This document shows, piece by piece, positions 31,314 to 40,414 of a DNA stretch of 64,000 nucleotides. Under the pieces are notes generated by a model. The model did no database searches. It was not told the DNA's origin and was given only the letters and a program-made list of their open reading frames with translations. Every line of letters begins with the position of its first letter. The first letter of the stretch is position 1. The DNA comes from Alicyclobacillus contaminans DSM 17975. GTDB lineage: Bacteria > Bacillota > Bacilli > Alicyclobacillales > Alicyclobacillaceae. The position numbers and the translations under genes are program-made. Location of the stretch: positions 62,001-126,000 of the forward strand of contig NZ_AUCA01000001.1 in assembly GCF_000429525.1 (NCBI RefSeq), read 5' to 3'.

Positions 31314-34139
31314 TCACGCCGGAGTCGGCGCAGGCTGAACCATTGTCTGGTGGCTTTGTGGACCGTTTTCTTCACCGCACAGTTGTCGATAGATGTCCGC
31401 CGTCTCTTGCGCAATCACCTCCCAGTCGTACTGCTTGACCCGTTCCCTGGCTGCTTCGGCCAACGCCTGTGCCCACGCGGGATTCCGGAGCAGTTGCATC
31501 ACCTGATCCGCGATGGACTGTGGATTTCCTGGCAGCACTGTCAACCCGGTCCGCCCGTGGTCCACCACGTCGCCGAGGCCTCCCACGTCCGACACCACCA
31601 CCGGTGTTCCGGCAGCCATCGCTTCCAGCGCGACGATGCCGAACGGTTCGTACAGACTCGGAAACACCGCCGCGTACGCCTTGGCGAGCAGGTCGTTGCG
31701 CACCTCGTCGGACACGTATCCGAGAAATTGGACGTGGTCCTGTACCTGCAGTTGTTGCGCCAGTTGCTTCAGTTCGTCCATCATGGGCCCCTGACCGGCA
31801 ATGCGGAACTGGACATCCGGATATGCCGACACGATGAGTGGGGCTGCTTGAATCAGCAGATGAACCCCCTTTTCGCGCACCAGCCGGCCGACGTACAGGA
31901 TGGTTCGCGGATGCTCGGCAGCCGAGGCCGCCCGGACGGACGGCGGGCGCAACATGCGCGGATCGACCCCGTTCGGCAGAACGTGGATTTTGTCACCGGG
32001 CAGACGGAAGACTTGTTCCACCTCGCGTTGCATGGCTGCACTGCAAACAATGACGCGGGCGGCTTCGTAGGTCAGGGTCCATTCCAAATGGTGAATGTAC
32101 CGTTGGACGTCGGTGTGAATGCCTTGGTTGCGGCCGTGCTCCGTGGCGTGAATGGTGGCCACCAGCGGCCATCGGTACAGTGCCTTGAGAGCTTTGGCGG
32201 TGTGGCACACCAGCCAATCGTGGGCGTGCATCAGGTCGAACTGCAGGCCGGACGCCACGAGCCGCTGACACGCCTCCACCATCGCCAGGTTCAGCTGAAA
32301 CACCCAATGGATGAACTCGCCGCCGTCCGGCTGCAGCACGTGGACGCGATGCACATGGACCCCTTCCACTTGTTCGTACGCCGGGTACTCGCCAATTTCC
32401 GTGGTGACAACGTGAACCTCCCAGCCGAGGTGGACGAGGTGTCGCGTGAGATCGTACACGTGGCGGGCCAGGCCGCCCACCGTCATGGGCGGGAACTCCC
32501 AGGACAGCACGAGCACCTTTGGGCGAGTGGAGGGAGTCGGCAGGTGATTTGCTGCATTCGGGGTTTGATAGTATTCATAGCGAATCTCGGGGAAAATCGG
32601 ATGGAACGTTTCCACCTGTTCCAGCCACGCGGCATCGACGGCGCCCTGCATCAGCATGTCATACAGTTTGGTGAATCGTGCCACGTGCTGCTTTACGCGG
32701 TTCACCGCGTAGTCCACCATGGTGCGGTTATCCATAATGAACGCCCAGTCGCTGCTCTGCGCCAGCATCAACTCTCTCGCCGCTTGGTTGAGCGCACGGC
32801 GTTCCAAGGGGGTCGGCGTGGGGAAGCGATGGGCCAGTTGAATCATGCGCTGTTCACCCAGATGGAGCGCCGGGTAGATCCAATCGTTTTCGCCGCGCAG
32901 CCACACGTCCGCGTATCCTCTTCGCCCCCAGGAGGACATGGTCAGGTCGCACACCTGAAAGTCGCTATAGCGCCGAAGGTACTCGGAGGGCGTGATGGTC
33001 TTCAGCGAGTCCTGGTCAAAATGGATTTTGCGCAGCAGCATGTCAATCCAAACGGGGCCTTCGTACCACCAGTGGCCAAACAGTTCCGCATCGTACGGCG
33101 CCACCACAATCGGCTTGCGGCCCATGTGGTAGTTCCAGTGCTCCACTTGTTTCTGTCGATTGAACCAGAAATTCCCTGCGTGAATCGCCGCTTTTTCCCG
33201 GGCGCGCAGAAAGTTGTACGGCTGCTTCTCCATGCCCTCGCCGGTGATCCGAAAGTATTTGATGCCCGTATTCACGCGAATGCCGGCCGGGTGGATGTAG
33301 GGGGCAATCGTCTCCAAATCGAGATCAAACCCGATGTCCCGGTAGTACTCGCGGTAGTCCCCGTCTCCAGGATAGCCTTCTTTGGAACTCCACACCTGCT
33401 TGGAGGACGATTCATCCCTGGCGAAGGCGGCGACGCCAGCGGGTGTCAGCACGGGGGACAGGGTGCCGAACACAGGTGCCGGCTGCGCCGTTGTGAGTGC
33501 GTGCGTGTCGGCGATGAAGTACTCCAAACCGCATTCGCGCAGGATGGAATCCACCCCTGGCGCAAAGCCGCACTCCGGCAGCCAGATGCCGCGCGGATTC
33601 CGTCCGAAGGTTTGGCGGTACACGTCCATGCCGGTCATGATTTGGGCCCGCATCGCTTCCGGCGTCTCCATGAGCGGCAAGAACGCATGGGTGGCGGCGG
33701 ACGTCATGATCTCCAGATAGCCCATGTCCTGCAATGATCGAAACACCGCCAACAAATCGTGGTGGCAGGCCTGGTAAAACGCGTGAACGCCTTCGAGCCG
33801 GCGGCGGTACTCGCAGGCCAAGGGATGAAAATCCGCATCGCCCTGCGTCCGCTCCATCTCCTTGCTCGCCAGTTCCAACAGCTTGTGGAGGTACGAAAGA
33901 TACCGCTGTTGCAGCAACGCGTCTTTCAACATGGCGATGAGCGTGGGCGTGATGGAAAGGGTCACGCGGAAATCCACGCCATCGTTGACCAACCCTTCAA
34001 ACACTTGCAGGAGCGGAATGTAGGATTCCGTGATGGCCTCAAACAGCCAGCGCTCTTCCAGATACCATTCGCTTTCCGGGTGACGCACAAACGGGAGGTG
34101 TGCGTGCAAAACCAATGCGAGATAACCCTTTTCCATCAA
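31314..34139 (-). CDS. GH57 branching-enzyme-like / GT4 glycosyltransferase fusion
   Basis: A 941-residue two-domain protein. Residues 1-500 are a GH57 hydrolase of the 1,4-alpha-glucan branching type: LHAHLPFVRHPE at the start, the catalytic glutamate near 189 in WLPECGFAPG and the catalytic aspartate near 350 in VAPYDAELFGHWW. Residues about 515-915 are a GT-B glycosyltransferase family 4, with SWEFPPMTVGGLARH, HAHDWL, LPNGVD, YVGRLVREKGVH and PSLYEPFGIVALEAMAAGTP. One chain could thus elongate and branch an alpha-glucan. The gene overlaps the DUF4912 gene (TGATG). No signal peptide is present. Confidence 0.9.
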   Translation of the reverse strand: MMEKGYLALVLHAHLPFVRHPESEWYLEERWLFEAITESYIPLLQVFEGLVNDGVDFRVTLSITPTLIAMLKDALLQQRYLSYLHKLLELASKEMERTQGDADFHPLACEYRRRLEGVHAFYQACHHDLLAVFRSLQDMGYLEIMTSAATHAFLPLMETPEAMRAQIMTGMDVYRQTFGRNPRGIWLPECGFAPGVDSILRECGLEYFIADTHALTTAQPAPVFGTLSPVLTPAGVAAFARDESSSKQVWSSKEGYPGDGDYREYYRDIGFDLDLETIAPYIHPAGIRVNTGIKYFRITGEGMEKQPYNFLRAREKAAIHAGNFWFNRQKQVEHWNYHMGRKPIVVAPYDAELFGHWWYEGPVWIDMLLRKIHFDQDSLKTITPSEYLRRYSDFQVCDLTMSSWGRRGYADVWLRGENDWIYPALHLGEQRMIQLAHRFPTPTPLERRALNQAARELMLAQSSDWAFIMDNRTMVDYAVNRVKQHVARFTKLYDMLMQGAVDAAWLEQVETFHPIFPEIRYEYYQTPNAANHLPTPSTRPKVLVLSWEFPPMTVGGLARHVYDLTRHLVHLGWEVHVVTTEIGEYPAYEQVEGVHVHRVHVLQPDGGEFIHWVFQLNLAMVEACQRLVASGLQFDLMHAHDWLVCHTAKALKALYRWPLVATIHATEHGRNQGIHTDVQRYIHHLEWTLTYEAARVIVCSAAMQREVEQVFRLPGDKIHVLPNGVDPRMLRPPSVRAASAAEHPRTILYVGRLVREKGVHLLIQAAPLIVSAYPDVQFRIAGQGPMMDELKQLAQQLQVQDHVQFLGYVSDEVRNDLLAKAYAAVFPSLYEPFGIVALEAMAAGTPVVVSDVGGLGDVVDHGRTGLTVLPGNPQSIADQVMQLLRNPAWAQALAEAARERVKQYDWEVIAQETADIYRQLCGEENGPQSHQTMVQPAPTPA

Positions 34140-34687
34140 TTGGACGCCTCCGCATCTCGGATCACACTGTAGCCGTCAAACACGGTGGAGTAACTGGTGA
34201 ATGGCTGCACGGACGCCGCCGGCGACGAATCGTCCACGATTGGTGAAGCGGTCGAAGGCACGGCTCGAAAGCCAACCGACGGTTCCGCGCTGGACGCGGC
34301 AAGGCGCGGGGTTGCCACCACGTTGGACTGAAGCAATGCGAAAAATCGCCCGTTCCGAGTGGTGGTGCAGAGTTGGGCAAGGTACCTGCGTGCAGGTGCC
34401 ACATCGTGGAAGTACCAGTTGTCCGACGATGGGTGAACCGGAAGGGTCACGGTGGAATGCGCAGGCTGGATGGGAAAGAACACATCGGTGACATCGTGAA
34501 GTTGGAGATGCAGGGGGAGATGATCCCAGTTGCATTGAAAATGCTCGCAAACCATTTGCCGTTTCAGCGCGCTGACCTCCCAGTACAGGAACAATGAGGT
34601 GGGTTCCCGCACCATGAGGCGCAGACGATCCATGTTCCAATGTCGTTTCCATGTCGCCTCTTCTCTGGAAATTCCGTCGTTCAGCAC
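34136..34687 (-). CDS. DUF4912 protein
   Basis: A 183-residue protein whose first 130 residues match the DUF4912 pattern: RLRLMVREPTSLFLYWEVS, LHLQLHDVTDV and WYFHDVAPARRYLAQL. The fold is predicted to be a beta-sandwich. Members are encoded with GH57 and glycosyltransferase genes and may bind glucan or help assembly; this is inference. The C-terminus is Ser/Pro-rich. GTG 34687 has GAGGGTGG seven bases upstream. Its stop overlaps the start of the fusion gene. Confidence 0.8.
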   Translation of the reverse strand: MLNDGISREEATWKRHWNMDRLRLMVREPTSLFLYWEVSALKRQMVCEHFQCNWDHLPLHLQLHDVTDVFFPIQPAHSTVTLPVHPSSDNWYFHDVAPARRYLAQLCTTTRNGRFFALLQSNVVATPRLAASSAEPSVGFRAVPSTASPIVDDSSPAASVQPFTSYSTVFDGYSVIRDAEASN

Positions 34688-34738
34688 GTCATGACCACCC
34701 TCTTGTTCGTTAGCAAATGGCTCATAGACTATATATGC

Positions 34739-34751
34739 GCGGACGGTCCGC
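34739..34751 (-). promoter_or_regulatory. palindromic operator-like site before DUF4912
   Basis: GCGGACGGTCCGC is an inverted repeat of two six-base arms around one base. On the minus strand it lies immediately upstream of TATATAGT, a plausible -10, about 50 bases before the DUF4912 start. A LacI- or TetR-type operator is possible. Confidence 0.35.
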
Positions 34752-34827
34752 CCATGCCTAATCCGCGATGTTTTTTTGACATCGTGGACCACATACCAAC
34801 CGATTGGTAGAATCCCAGACAAAAGAA

Positions 34828-34853
34828 ACTCCCACGCTGTGGCAGGTGGGAGT
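34828..34853 (-). terminator. terminator of the GH15 gene
   Basis: ACTCCCAC and GTGGGAGT form an eight-bp stem with a ten-base loop, followed on the minus strand by TTCTTTTG. It lies 29 bases past the GH15 stop. Confidence 0.7.
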
Positions 34854-34881
34854 GAGGCTCTGTGGCGTTGGGTCATGCATC

Positions 34882-37800
34882 TCATCCGATGCGCAGCATG
34901 GGCAGTCCCAAAGCGGCTTGGAAGGCGGAGGTTCTGGACATCTGGTCCGGCAGCAGAAGGTCGACAAACTGCGGCGCGGCGCTGCCGAGCGCCCGGTTTC
35001 CGAAACTCCATTCGTCCGAGGCAGGACGAACCGGGCGAATGCGGCCAAACTGTTCTCCAGCGAGCAACGCCATCACCCCCCAACCCGGTTTGGGGGAACC
35101 CAGGTATCTTCTCGGCACCGACACGTGAATGGTGTTGGCGGCGTAATCCGCCCAGACGTCCACCGCTCCGCAGCAAGACCAGTCGCTGTTGTACACGCCG
35201 CAGTCGCCATGCCAGTTGCCGGTGATCCGAATCAGTTTCTCCCACCAGCAATGGGGCGCGAACCGGGCGTTCAAGTCTTTGGTCCACGCCTGGCCGGAGT
35301 GGGGGCGTCCATCCCTGTCGATGTAGATGTCAATCACCTGTTTGGAAATGCCGCTCGGTCCGCCCCACGGATTGTCGAGATGCCCCAGCGTCAGGTCGAA
35401 GTAAACGCGCGCATCATCCGCACTCATCCGCAGTTGTCGCAGTTCAAAGTCGCCCGGAGAGAACGCGCCGCTCGACGGGTACTGCACCGGTTGCCCATCC
35501 ATCTCATTGGTGCGATGCAGCAGCGCGGGGGGGTCGTAGACCGCGGTGAGGGATGCGGTGCCAATGGTCCGTTGATTGTCATACGCAATCACTTCCACGT
35601 GGTGCCGGCCTGCGAAACGTACCGGTAGATCCACGGTGAACAAACCGGCGTCGTCGGCGAGGCCACACACCTGCTGTTGGGCGTGCGTCACCACCACCGT
35701 TGCTCTTGGCACCGTTCTACCCTGGATGCAGAGGACGGGACCGGACGCGGTACTGCGCGCAGGGCCCGGAGCGGCTTCCAGCGGGAGGCGCGATGGCCAG
35801 CCGTTTCGGACGTATCGGTCATGGACCACCGCCGGCTGTTCCACCACCGCCGCCTGCTCAATGCACATGGCCAGACGCAGGTATTGCGCGAGGGCCCATA
35901 CCAACGGTGTCGCGCACCCGGTGCCGCGGTCCGGGACCAGATGTTTGTCCAACAGGGGCGCCCCGTCCCAAATCTGTTCCGGGATCATTCGTCCTTCGTT
36001 GGCGCAGGCCCCCAGCGTCTGCAACAGCTTCAAGGGGCCGTACACGTGGCGGGGGCGGCGGCGGCGCTCGGACAACCACCACGCGACCTCGTATTCTCCG
36101 CGCTCCCCGCTGAGCAGGGGCCACGGTCTGCCCACGCCGGAGCCATTGTAGGGCCGCCCGTCCTCGTACTCTCCGTACCCGTCGAAATTGTAGCGGCGCC
36201 AGATGGGGCCGTGCACGCTGTCGTACCGCAGCGCGTCGTCCACCACATTCAACGACTGCACAATGAGTGGGTGGTCCGCGGCCATCAATCCGAGTCGGAC
36301 CAGTTCGAGAAATCCGGCGTCCACAATCTCCGTCTTGTCGTGCCAGCCGCCACCGTTCTTGAGCTCAATCCAATGCCCATCATCGGTGGAATCCGTGTCG
36401 TTCACCCGAATAAAGTAGGGGTGTGGCGACCAGGGCCCCGCATTCGCCACGGTCCACGCCGGGAGCTTGGCGAACCAGTCGTCCGCAGTGCGCAAATAGC
36501 GGGCCGCGGACGCATGGTCACCCGCGTCGCGGGCCATCTCCGCAGCCACCACCAGTGCGGCAATCTGTGTCGCCAGCGTGGAGGGGGAGTAGCCAGCGTT
36601 CTCTTCCCAGCGATCCTGATCCGTCCGTGGTCCGAGCGCCAGCAGGAAATCGGCCGCCGGTTTGACGAGCGAACGATACCGGTGGCCCGTCCGCAACTGG
36701 TACGCGAGCAGGATGGGGAACGCCGCCTCGTCCAGTTGGATGCCGTTCCAGTAAACGCGGCCGTCCGGCCAGGTATTTTGCGGGAACGATCCGTCCGGCT
36801 TTTGTTGCACATCATCCAAATATTGAAGGACGCGGTGCGCGGTGTCCACGTCGCCAATGGCGGCCAGTGCCGACGCAATCTGGCAGAGATCACGCGCCCA
36901 CACCAGGTGGTATCCGCCCACATCCGGCGTGTCCGCGGCAACGTGGTCTCCCCAGGGAATGCTCAGCGACGCCACGATGGCCCCAGGGGTCAACTTGTCC
37001 TCGTGGGCTCGGATGGTCATGGCGGCTGCGTAATACTGCGCTTTGCACGCGAGGTTCGGTCGGCGCAGTGTTGCTACGTAGGTCTTCCAGCCCGACTCGT
37101 ACACGCTGCGGATGTCGTCGAAGGGCTGGGACAGGGCCTCGGCAACCGCTTTCACCGCGCTGTTGCCCTCCTTGCCGAGACCCAGCGCCACGGTGAATCG
37201 CACAGATGCGCACCGTTCGTTCTCCAGGTGCAGTCGGCCGAGCAGGGCCACGTTGCCCTGGCGAGCCTCGGTGGATGTTGAGATCAGTTGATGGTCGCGA
37301 TGGAGTACTGTCCAAGCATCCGCGGGGCCGACAAAATCCGCGGTCGCCTCGGCAAAGGGGATGGAAGCGGAGAGCGCCAGCGCTGTCGTCTCGTCGTACG
37401 CCGTCAGGTAAGTCCGGCTATCCGCCTCGAGAATGGCTGCCGAGTCGTCCCTGCAGGTTCCGCCAAGCACCGGTTTGACGTACAGCCATACGTCGTAATC
37501 CTGCACCCGCCCCCTCAAGGCGCGGAACGTTACGTCGGCCAGCACCACGTGGCGAGCCGGGTCGGTGATCCACGTTTTGCGAATCTCGTAGGCGCCGTTG
37601 TTCGCGGTGTTGATCTGCTCATACACCAGCGCGTCTTCACACAACAACCGAACGCGGTGTTTCGTATCCAGGGATTCGCGGTCAGTGAACGTTTTGCCAT
37701 CGCTCACCAGGAATTCGAGCCGTTGCAATTGAGGGTGCGCCACGTCCGGGTAATAGACTTCGGTCAACATTCCCTGGGCGAGCGTATACCAAACGTTGGA

Positions 37801-37929
37801 CCGGCTCGGGCCGGATGCCGGATTGTAAAACGACGTGCCGATCCCTGATTTGGCGCCGGTCGTCCAGGTGGAAATCACTTCATGGCTGGGCCGCACAGCT
37901 TGTCGATGCCGTTCACCTTTGTACCGCAT
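34882..37929 (-). CDS. GH15 glucoamylase/glucodextranase-like protein with C-terminal DOMON-like domain
   Basis: A protein of about 1015 residues. It has an N-terminal glucodextranase-type beta domain (TGAKSGIGTSFYNP, GMLTEVYYP), an (alpha/alpha)6 GH15 barrel with the acid region RWEENAGYSPSTLA and base region LLSGERGEYEVAWWL, an Ig-like middle part and a C-terminal DOMON-like segment (about 790-1010). GH15 enzymes release glucose from alpha-glucans or dextran. No signal peptide is visible, suggesting intracellular action on glycogen-like polymer. ATG 37929 follows GGGGTGA; ATG 37962 is an alternative whose AAAAGGAGG site is too far (20 bases). It heads the glucan cluster on the minus strand. 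Confidence 0.87.
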   Translation of the reverse strand: MRYKGERHRQAVRPSHEVISTWTTGAKSGIGTSFYNPASGPSRSNVWYTLAQGMLTEVYYPDVAHPQLQRLEFLVSDGKTFTDRESLDTKHRVRLLCEDALVYEQINTANNGAYEIRKTWITDPARHVVLADVTFRALRGRVQDYDVWLYVKPVLGGTCRDDSAAILEADSRTYLTAYDETTALALSASIPFAEATADFVGPADAWTVLHRDHQLISTSTEARQGNVALLGRLHLENERCASVRFTVALGLGKEGNSAVKAVAEALSQPFDDIRSVYESGWKTYVATLRRPNLACKAQYYAAAMTIRAHEDKLTPGAIVASLSIPWGDHVAADTPDVGGYHLVWARDLCQIASALAAIGDVDTAHRVLQYLDDVQQKPDGSFPQNTWPDGRVYWNGIQLDEAAFPILLAYQLRTGHRYRSLVKPAADFLLALGPRTDQDRWEENAGYSPSTLATQIAALVVAAEMARDAGDHASAARYLRTADDWFAKLPAWTVANAGPWSPHPYFIRVNDTDSTDDGHWIELKNGGGWHDKTEIVDAGFLELVRLGLMAADHPLIVQSLNVVDDALRYDSVHGPIWRRYNFDGYGEYEDGRPYNGSGVGRPWPLLSGERGEYEVAWWLSERRRRPRHVYGPLKLLQTLGACANEGRMIPEQIWDGAPLLDKHLVPDRGTGCATPLVWALAQYLRLAMCIEQAAVVEQPAVVHDRYVRNGWPSRLPLEAAPGPARSTASGPVLCIQGRTVPRATVVVTHAQQQVCGLADDAGLFTVDLPVRFAGRHHVEVIAYDNQRTIGTASLTAVYDPPALLHRTNEMDGQPVQYPSSGAFSPGDFELRQLRMSADDARVYFDLTLGHLDNPWGGPSGISKQVIDIYIDRDGRPHSGQAWTKDLNARFAPHCWWEKLIRITGNWHGDCGVYNSDWSCCGAVDVWADYAANTIHVSVPRRYLGSPKPGWGVMALLAGEQFGRIRPVRPASDEWSFGNRALGSAAPQFVDLLLPDQMSRTSAFQAALGLPMLRIG

Positions 37930-38121
37930 CCGTTTCACCCCGCAATGGGAATTGACGTACATTGGCTGTCGGCGTTGCGATTCCTCCTTTTCGCGCAGGC
38001 TCTGCGTTCTGCTGTACCCATATTCAAACCAAGCCGCCGGTGTGACGGAACTGGGCCGTTTCGCCGAATGCCGAACGCGGGCGGGCCATCGGAAAGCGTT
38101 TCGGGAATCGTTGAAACATAC

Positions 38122-38127
38122 TATAAT
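38122..38127 (+). promoter_or_regulatory. -10 element of the zinc-ribbon gene
   Basis: A perfect TATAAT lies 72 bases before the zinc-ribbon start; the -35 position at 17 bases is a weak TTTCGG. The same segment read on the minus strand gives TATAGT, so it may also serve the GH15 gene. Confidence 0.4.
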
Positions 38128-38199
38128 GGTCGGTATGGGAGAAAACTGGCCGGGTCTTAACAGGTAGAGCATCGGCCAGCAGTGGAAAGGGTGGGTCGG

Positions 38200-38391
38200 A
38201 TGCCTTCGGCGGTGTGTCCCCATTGTGGTCAGGCCGCGTATTCGGGCGCGGCATTTGATAGAATTTGGGATTGCCCGTACTGCGGGAAGGCGGTGTTTCC
38301 AAACGGAGGAAATTCTCCACGGAGCACCGGCAGAGATCCGGTGGTGGACTATTACAGCCGGTTTTGGACCGCGGTGGAAAACGACCGGTGA
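38200..38391 (+). CDS. small zinc-ribbon protein
   Basis: A 63-residue protein beginning MPSAVCPHCGQAAYSG. Two CxxC pairs (CPHCG and CPYCG, 18 residues apart) predict a zinc ribbon, followed by a short polar tail containing VVDYYSRFWTAVEN. ATG 38200 is chosen with GGAAAGGGTGGG upstream; ATG 38182 lacks one. It stands alone between a promoter and a good terminator, which supports expression. The function is unknown. Confidence 0.65.
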   Translation: MPSAVCPHCGQAAYSGAAFDRIWDCPYCGKAVFPNGGNSPRSTGRDPVVDYYSRFWTAVENDR

Positions 38392-38405
38392 GGCCGGAGA
38401 ATGAG

Positions 38406-38432
38406 CGGACTGCTGTGTGCAGTCCGTTTTTT
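38406..38432 (+). terminator. rho-independent terminator of the zinc-ribbon gene
   Basis: CGGACTGC (38406-38413) pairs with GCAGTCCG (38419-38426), five-base loop, then six T residues. Confidence 0.85.
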
Positions 38433-38482
38433 GCTGTATGTGCCCGCCTAGATCCGCCCTCGAGGGGGACGCCCAATCCGAA

Positions 38483-38677
38483 TCAGGACTGGGCATACAA
38501 GGATGATGTGCTGAGGAAGACCAGCCCCATCAACAGGCCCACACAGGCAATGCCAAACAATCGCCGGCGGGACACCGGGCGGGGCGCATTTGGCCGCACA
38601 ACCACGAATACGGTGAAGAGAACGGCAATCGCCGCCAGGAACACCACATCCAGCGCGAGGTGCAGAATCGTATGCAC
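38483..38677 (-). CDS. small two-helix membrane protein
   Basis: A 64-residue protein with two hydrophobic segments (about 3-27 and 40-60) separated by a basic loop RPNAPRPVSRRRL. The start is GTG 38677, with GGAG seven bases upstream; the larger open frame beyond it is a shadow of the DUF190 gene. I do not recognise a family. It is divergent from the double-DUF190 gene. Confidence 0.55.
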   Translation of the reverse strand: MHTILHLALDVVFLAAIAVLFTVFVVVRPNAPRPVSRRRLFGIACVGLLMGLVFLSTSSLYAQS

Positions 38678-38758
38678 AATCAGGCTCCTCTCTGACGCAA
38701 TCCATACACGTGACATTGTGCCACAAACGGTGTCCGCTTGCACCTGGGGGGTGACGGG

Positions 38759-39466
38759 ATGGAGTGGTCGTCGTGCGGTGTTGTGAAAGTGGGCCTGTGG
38801 AACGGATTTGACACCAATTGGCGGGGGCAGCTGGTGTACAGGGCGCTGTTGGAAGAGGCATATCGTTTGGGCACGCGCAGCAGCTGCGTGTGGGGACACG
38901 TGGAAGGCAGCCGGTCCCGCCGGTCCTTTCGAACGGTCGAGAGCGAGGTGGCTTCCAATGCGCTGCCGGTGATGTTGGAGTTTATCGTGGAATGGGATAA
39001 ACTGGAGCACCTCGTGGCAGCCTGTTGTCACCGCGCGAGCAAACGCGGCATTGTGGTGGTGGAAGCGGCTATCCTGGCCAGTTCGCCAGAAAGGGGAACG
39101 GACGTGAAGGCGCGGATGGAAGTAGAGCGCTTGATGACTTCTGGTGCGGATGGATTGCAGGTGCAGGTGTTCACCATGGAACAAACGCAGCGTGACGGCA
39201 AGCCCTTGTACCAAGCGGTGGCCGAGCAATTGCGTGCAGCGGGCATCCTCTGGGTGTCCACCGCGCGGGGGATGGACGGCGGCGGGCGGGATTGGCGGCC
39301 CGCACACCGCACTTGGTTGAAGCGTCGCGACGTGCCCGTGGTCATTACGGCGCTGGACCGTGCCGAGTGCTTCGAATCCTGTTTGCCGCAGCTGACCCAC
39401 CTGGCGGGAGACGATGCGCTGATTGTCTGCAAGCCGGTCATCTGGCATCATCCGCCGCCCCCCTGA
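38759..39466 (+). CDS. double DUF190 protein
   Basis: A 235-residue protein with two DUF190-like units. The C-terminal one (about 130-230) is clear: KPLYQAVAEQLRAAG, STARGMDGG and VPVVITALDRAECFESCLPQL. The N-terminal one (5-105) is more diverged: QLVYRALLEEAYRLG, HVEGSRSRRSF and LPVMLEFIVEWDKLEHLV. Single-domain DUF190 proteins often accompany CrcB/Fluc fluoride channels and resemble PII-like trimers. No CrcB or fluoride-riboswitch-like sequence is visible here. ATG 38759 has GGGGGGTGA five bases upstream. Confidence 0.72.
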   Translation: MEWSSCGVVKVGLWNGFDTNWRGQLVYRALLEEAYRLGTRSSCVWGHVEGSRSRRSFRTVESEVASNALPVMLEFIVEWDKLEHLVAACCHRASKRGIVVVEAAILASSPERGTDVKARMEVERLMTSGADGLQVQVFTMEQTQRDGKPLYQAVAEQLRAAGILWVSTARGMDGGGRDWRPAHRTWLKRRDVPVVITALDRAECFESCLPQLTHLAGDDALIVCKPVIWHHPPPP

Positions 39467-39538
39467 CAGAGCTTCCCTCCCGGGGGCCGGCAGATTCACC
39501 GGGCCGTGGCGCGATGAGTCGTCTCCGCCCAGGGAAGG

Positions 39539-40294
39539 TCAGCGATGGGTTGGCAGCGGCGGCGATGAAGCGGCGCTCGGCCCCGTGTGCCAATTGGCCA
39601 ACCACAGATAGCGGGCCGTGACCATATGGAGGAGCCAGGTCATCGCGGCGCTGTACAGCCAGCCTATCGCCAGCAGATCAATCCAGCTCACCTCCGCGGC
39701 AAGGGAGAGAGCCAGGCCGGTGAGAAACACGATGGTGACGGACAGGGGGATGAGGCTGACGAGACCGCGCAGCAACGAGACAAAAGCGGACTTGAAGGCG
39801 GCGTGGACGTGACGCTCCGCCACCAGGGCGACGTCCACGAACAGGCACAGATATCGCGCCGCCAGAACGATGGCGGCCAGTGGCGCGTTGGCCTGTGGGA
39901 ACACCTGGACCACGCCGGCCAACAGCAGGTTCATTCCCACCCAGAGCAGATTCCACAACAACAATCGCCAGAAGCTGCGCATGCCGTCCATCACAAACGC
40001 CGCCGGTGATCCGGGTCGGCCGGTGTTGGCACGCACCAGCGATCCGTAGAAGCCGCCGGTGAGAAACGATTGGACAAGCAGTACAATGATAGGTGCCCAC
40101 CAAACCGTGTCGGTATCCGGTTGAACTACCGACCACAGGGACGGAATGCCGGTGGGGAGAGACAGCAGCTGACTGCGCAGCGCCGGTGGGTGGATGGCCA
40201 CACCGCTGGCGAACAGATACGCCCAGGAAGCGGTGGTGAACGCGATGGACAACACTGTGAGCGCGAACATTGTGCGCCAGAAGCGGCGAACCAA
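39539..40294 (-). CDS. polytopic membrane protein, unknown family
   Basis: A 251-residue protein with about six hydrophobic segments: FALTVLSIAFTTASWAYLF, a segment near 65-85, LLLWNLLWVGMNLLLAGVV, a segment around AAIVLAARYLCLFVDVALV, LVSLIPLSVTIVFLTGLAL and IDLLAIGWLYSAAMTWLLH. It lacks recognisable catalytic motifs. TTG 40294 is chosen with GAAGGGAG six bases upstream; no ATG or GTG with a ribosome site is near. It is divergent from acpS. Confidence 0.62.
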   Translation of the reverse strand: MVRRFWRTMFALTVLSIAFTTASWAYLFASGVAIHPPALRSQLLSLPTGIPSLWSVVQPDTDTVWWAPIIVLLVQSFLTGGFYGSLVRANTGRPGSPAAFVMDGMRSFWRLLLWNLLWVGMNLLLAGVVQVFPQANAPLAAIVLAARYLCLFVDVALVAERHVHAAFKSAFVSLLRGLVSLIPLSVTIVFLTGLALSLAAEVSWIDLLAIGWLYSAAMTWLLHMVTARYLWLANWHTGPSAASSPPLPTHR

Positions 40295-40414
40295 GGGCTT
40301 CGCTCCCTTCCATATGGAAAATGGACCGATGCAGGCGATTCGGTTAGAATCTTCGTTCAATTTCATTGTAATGCAAGGTTGCGCGATTGCGGACATCGAA
40401 AGCGGGGGATTTTC

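Noticed and set aside
30807-33737. 976-codon open frame on the plus strand
   Set aside because: It is antisense to the GH57-GT4 and nucleotidyltransferase genes, has no domain resemblance or ribosome site and is rich in His/Arg, as expected from the complement of GC-rich codons.
38700-38758. Fluoride riboswitch before the DUF190 gene
   Set aside because: The upstream segment is too short and lacks the crcB-motif core sequences and pseudoknot pairing.
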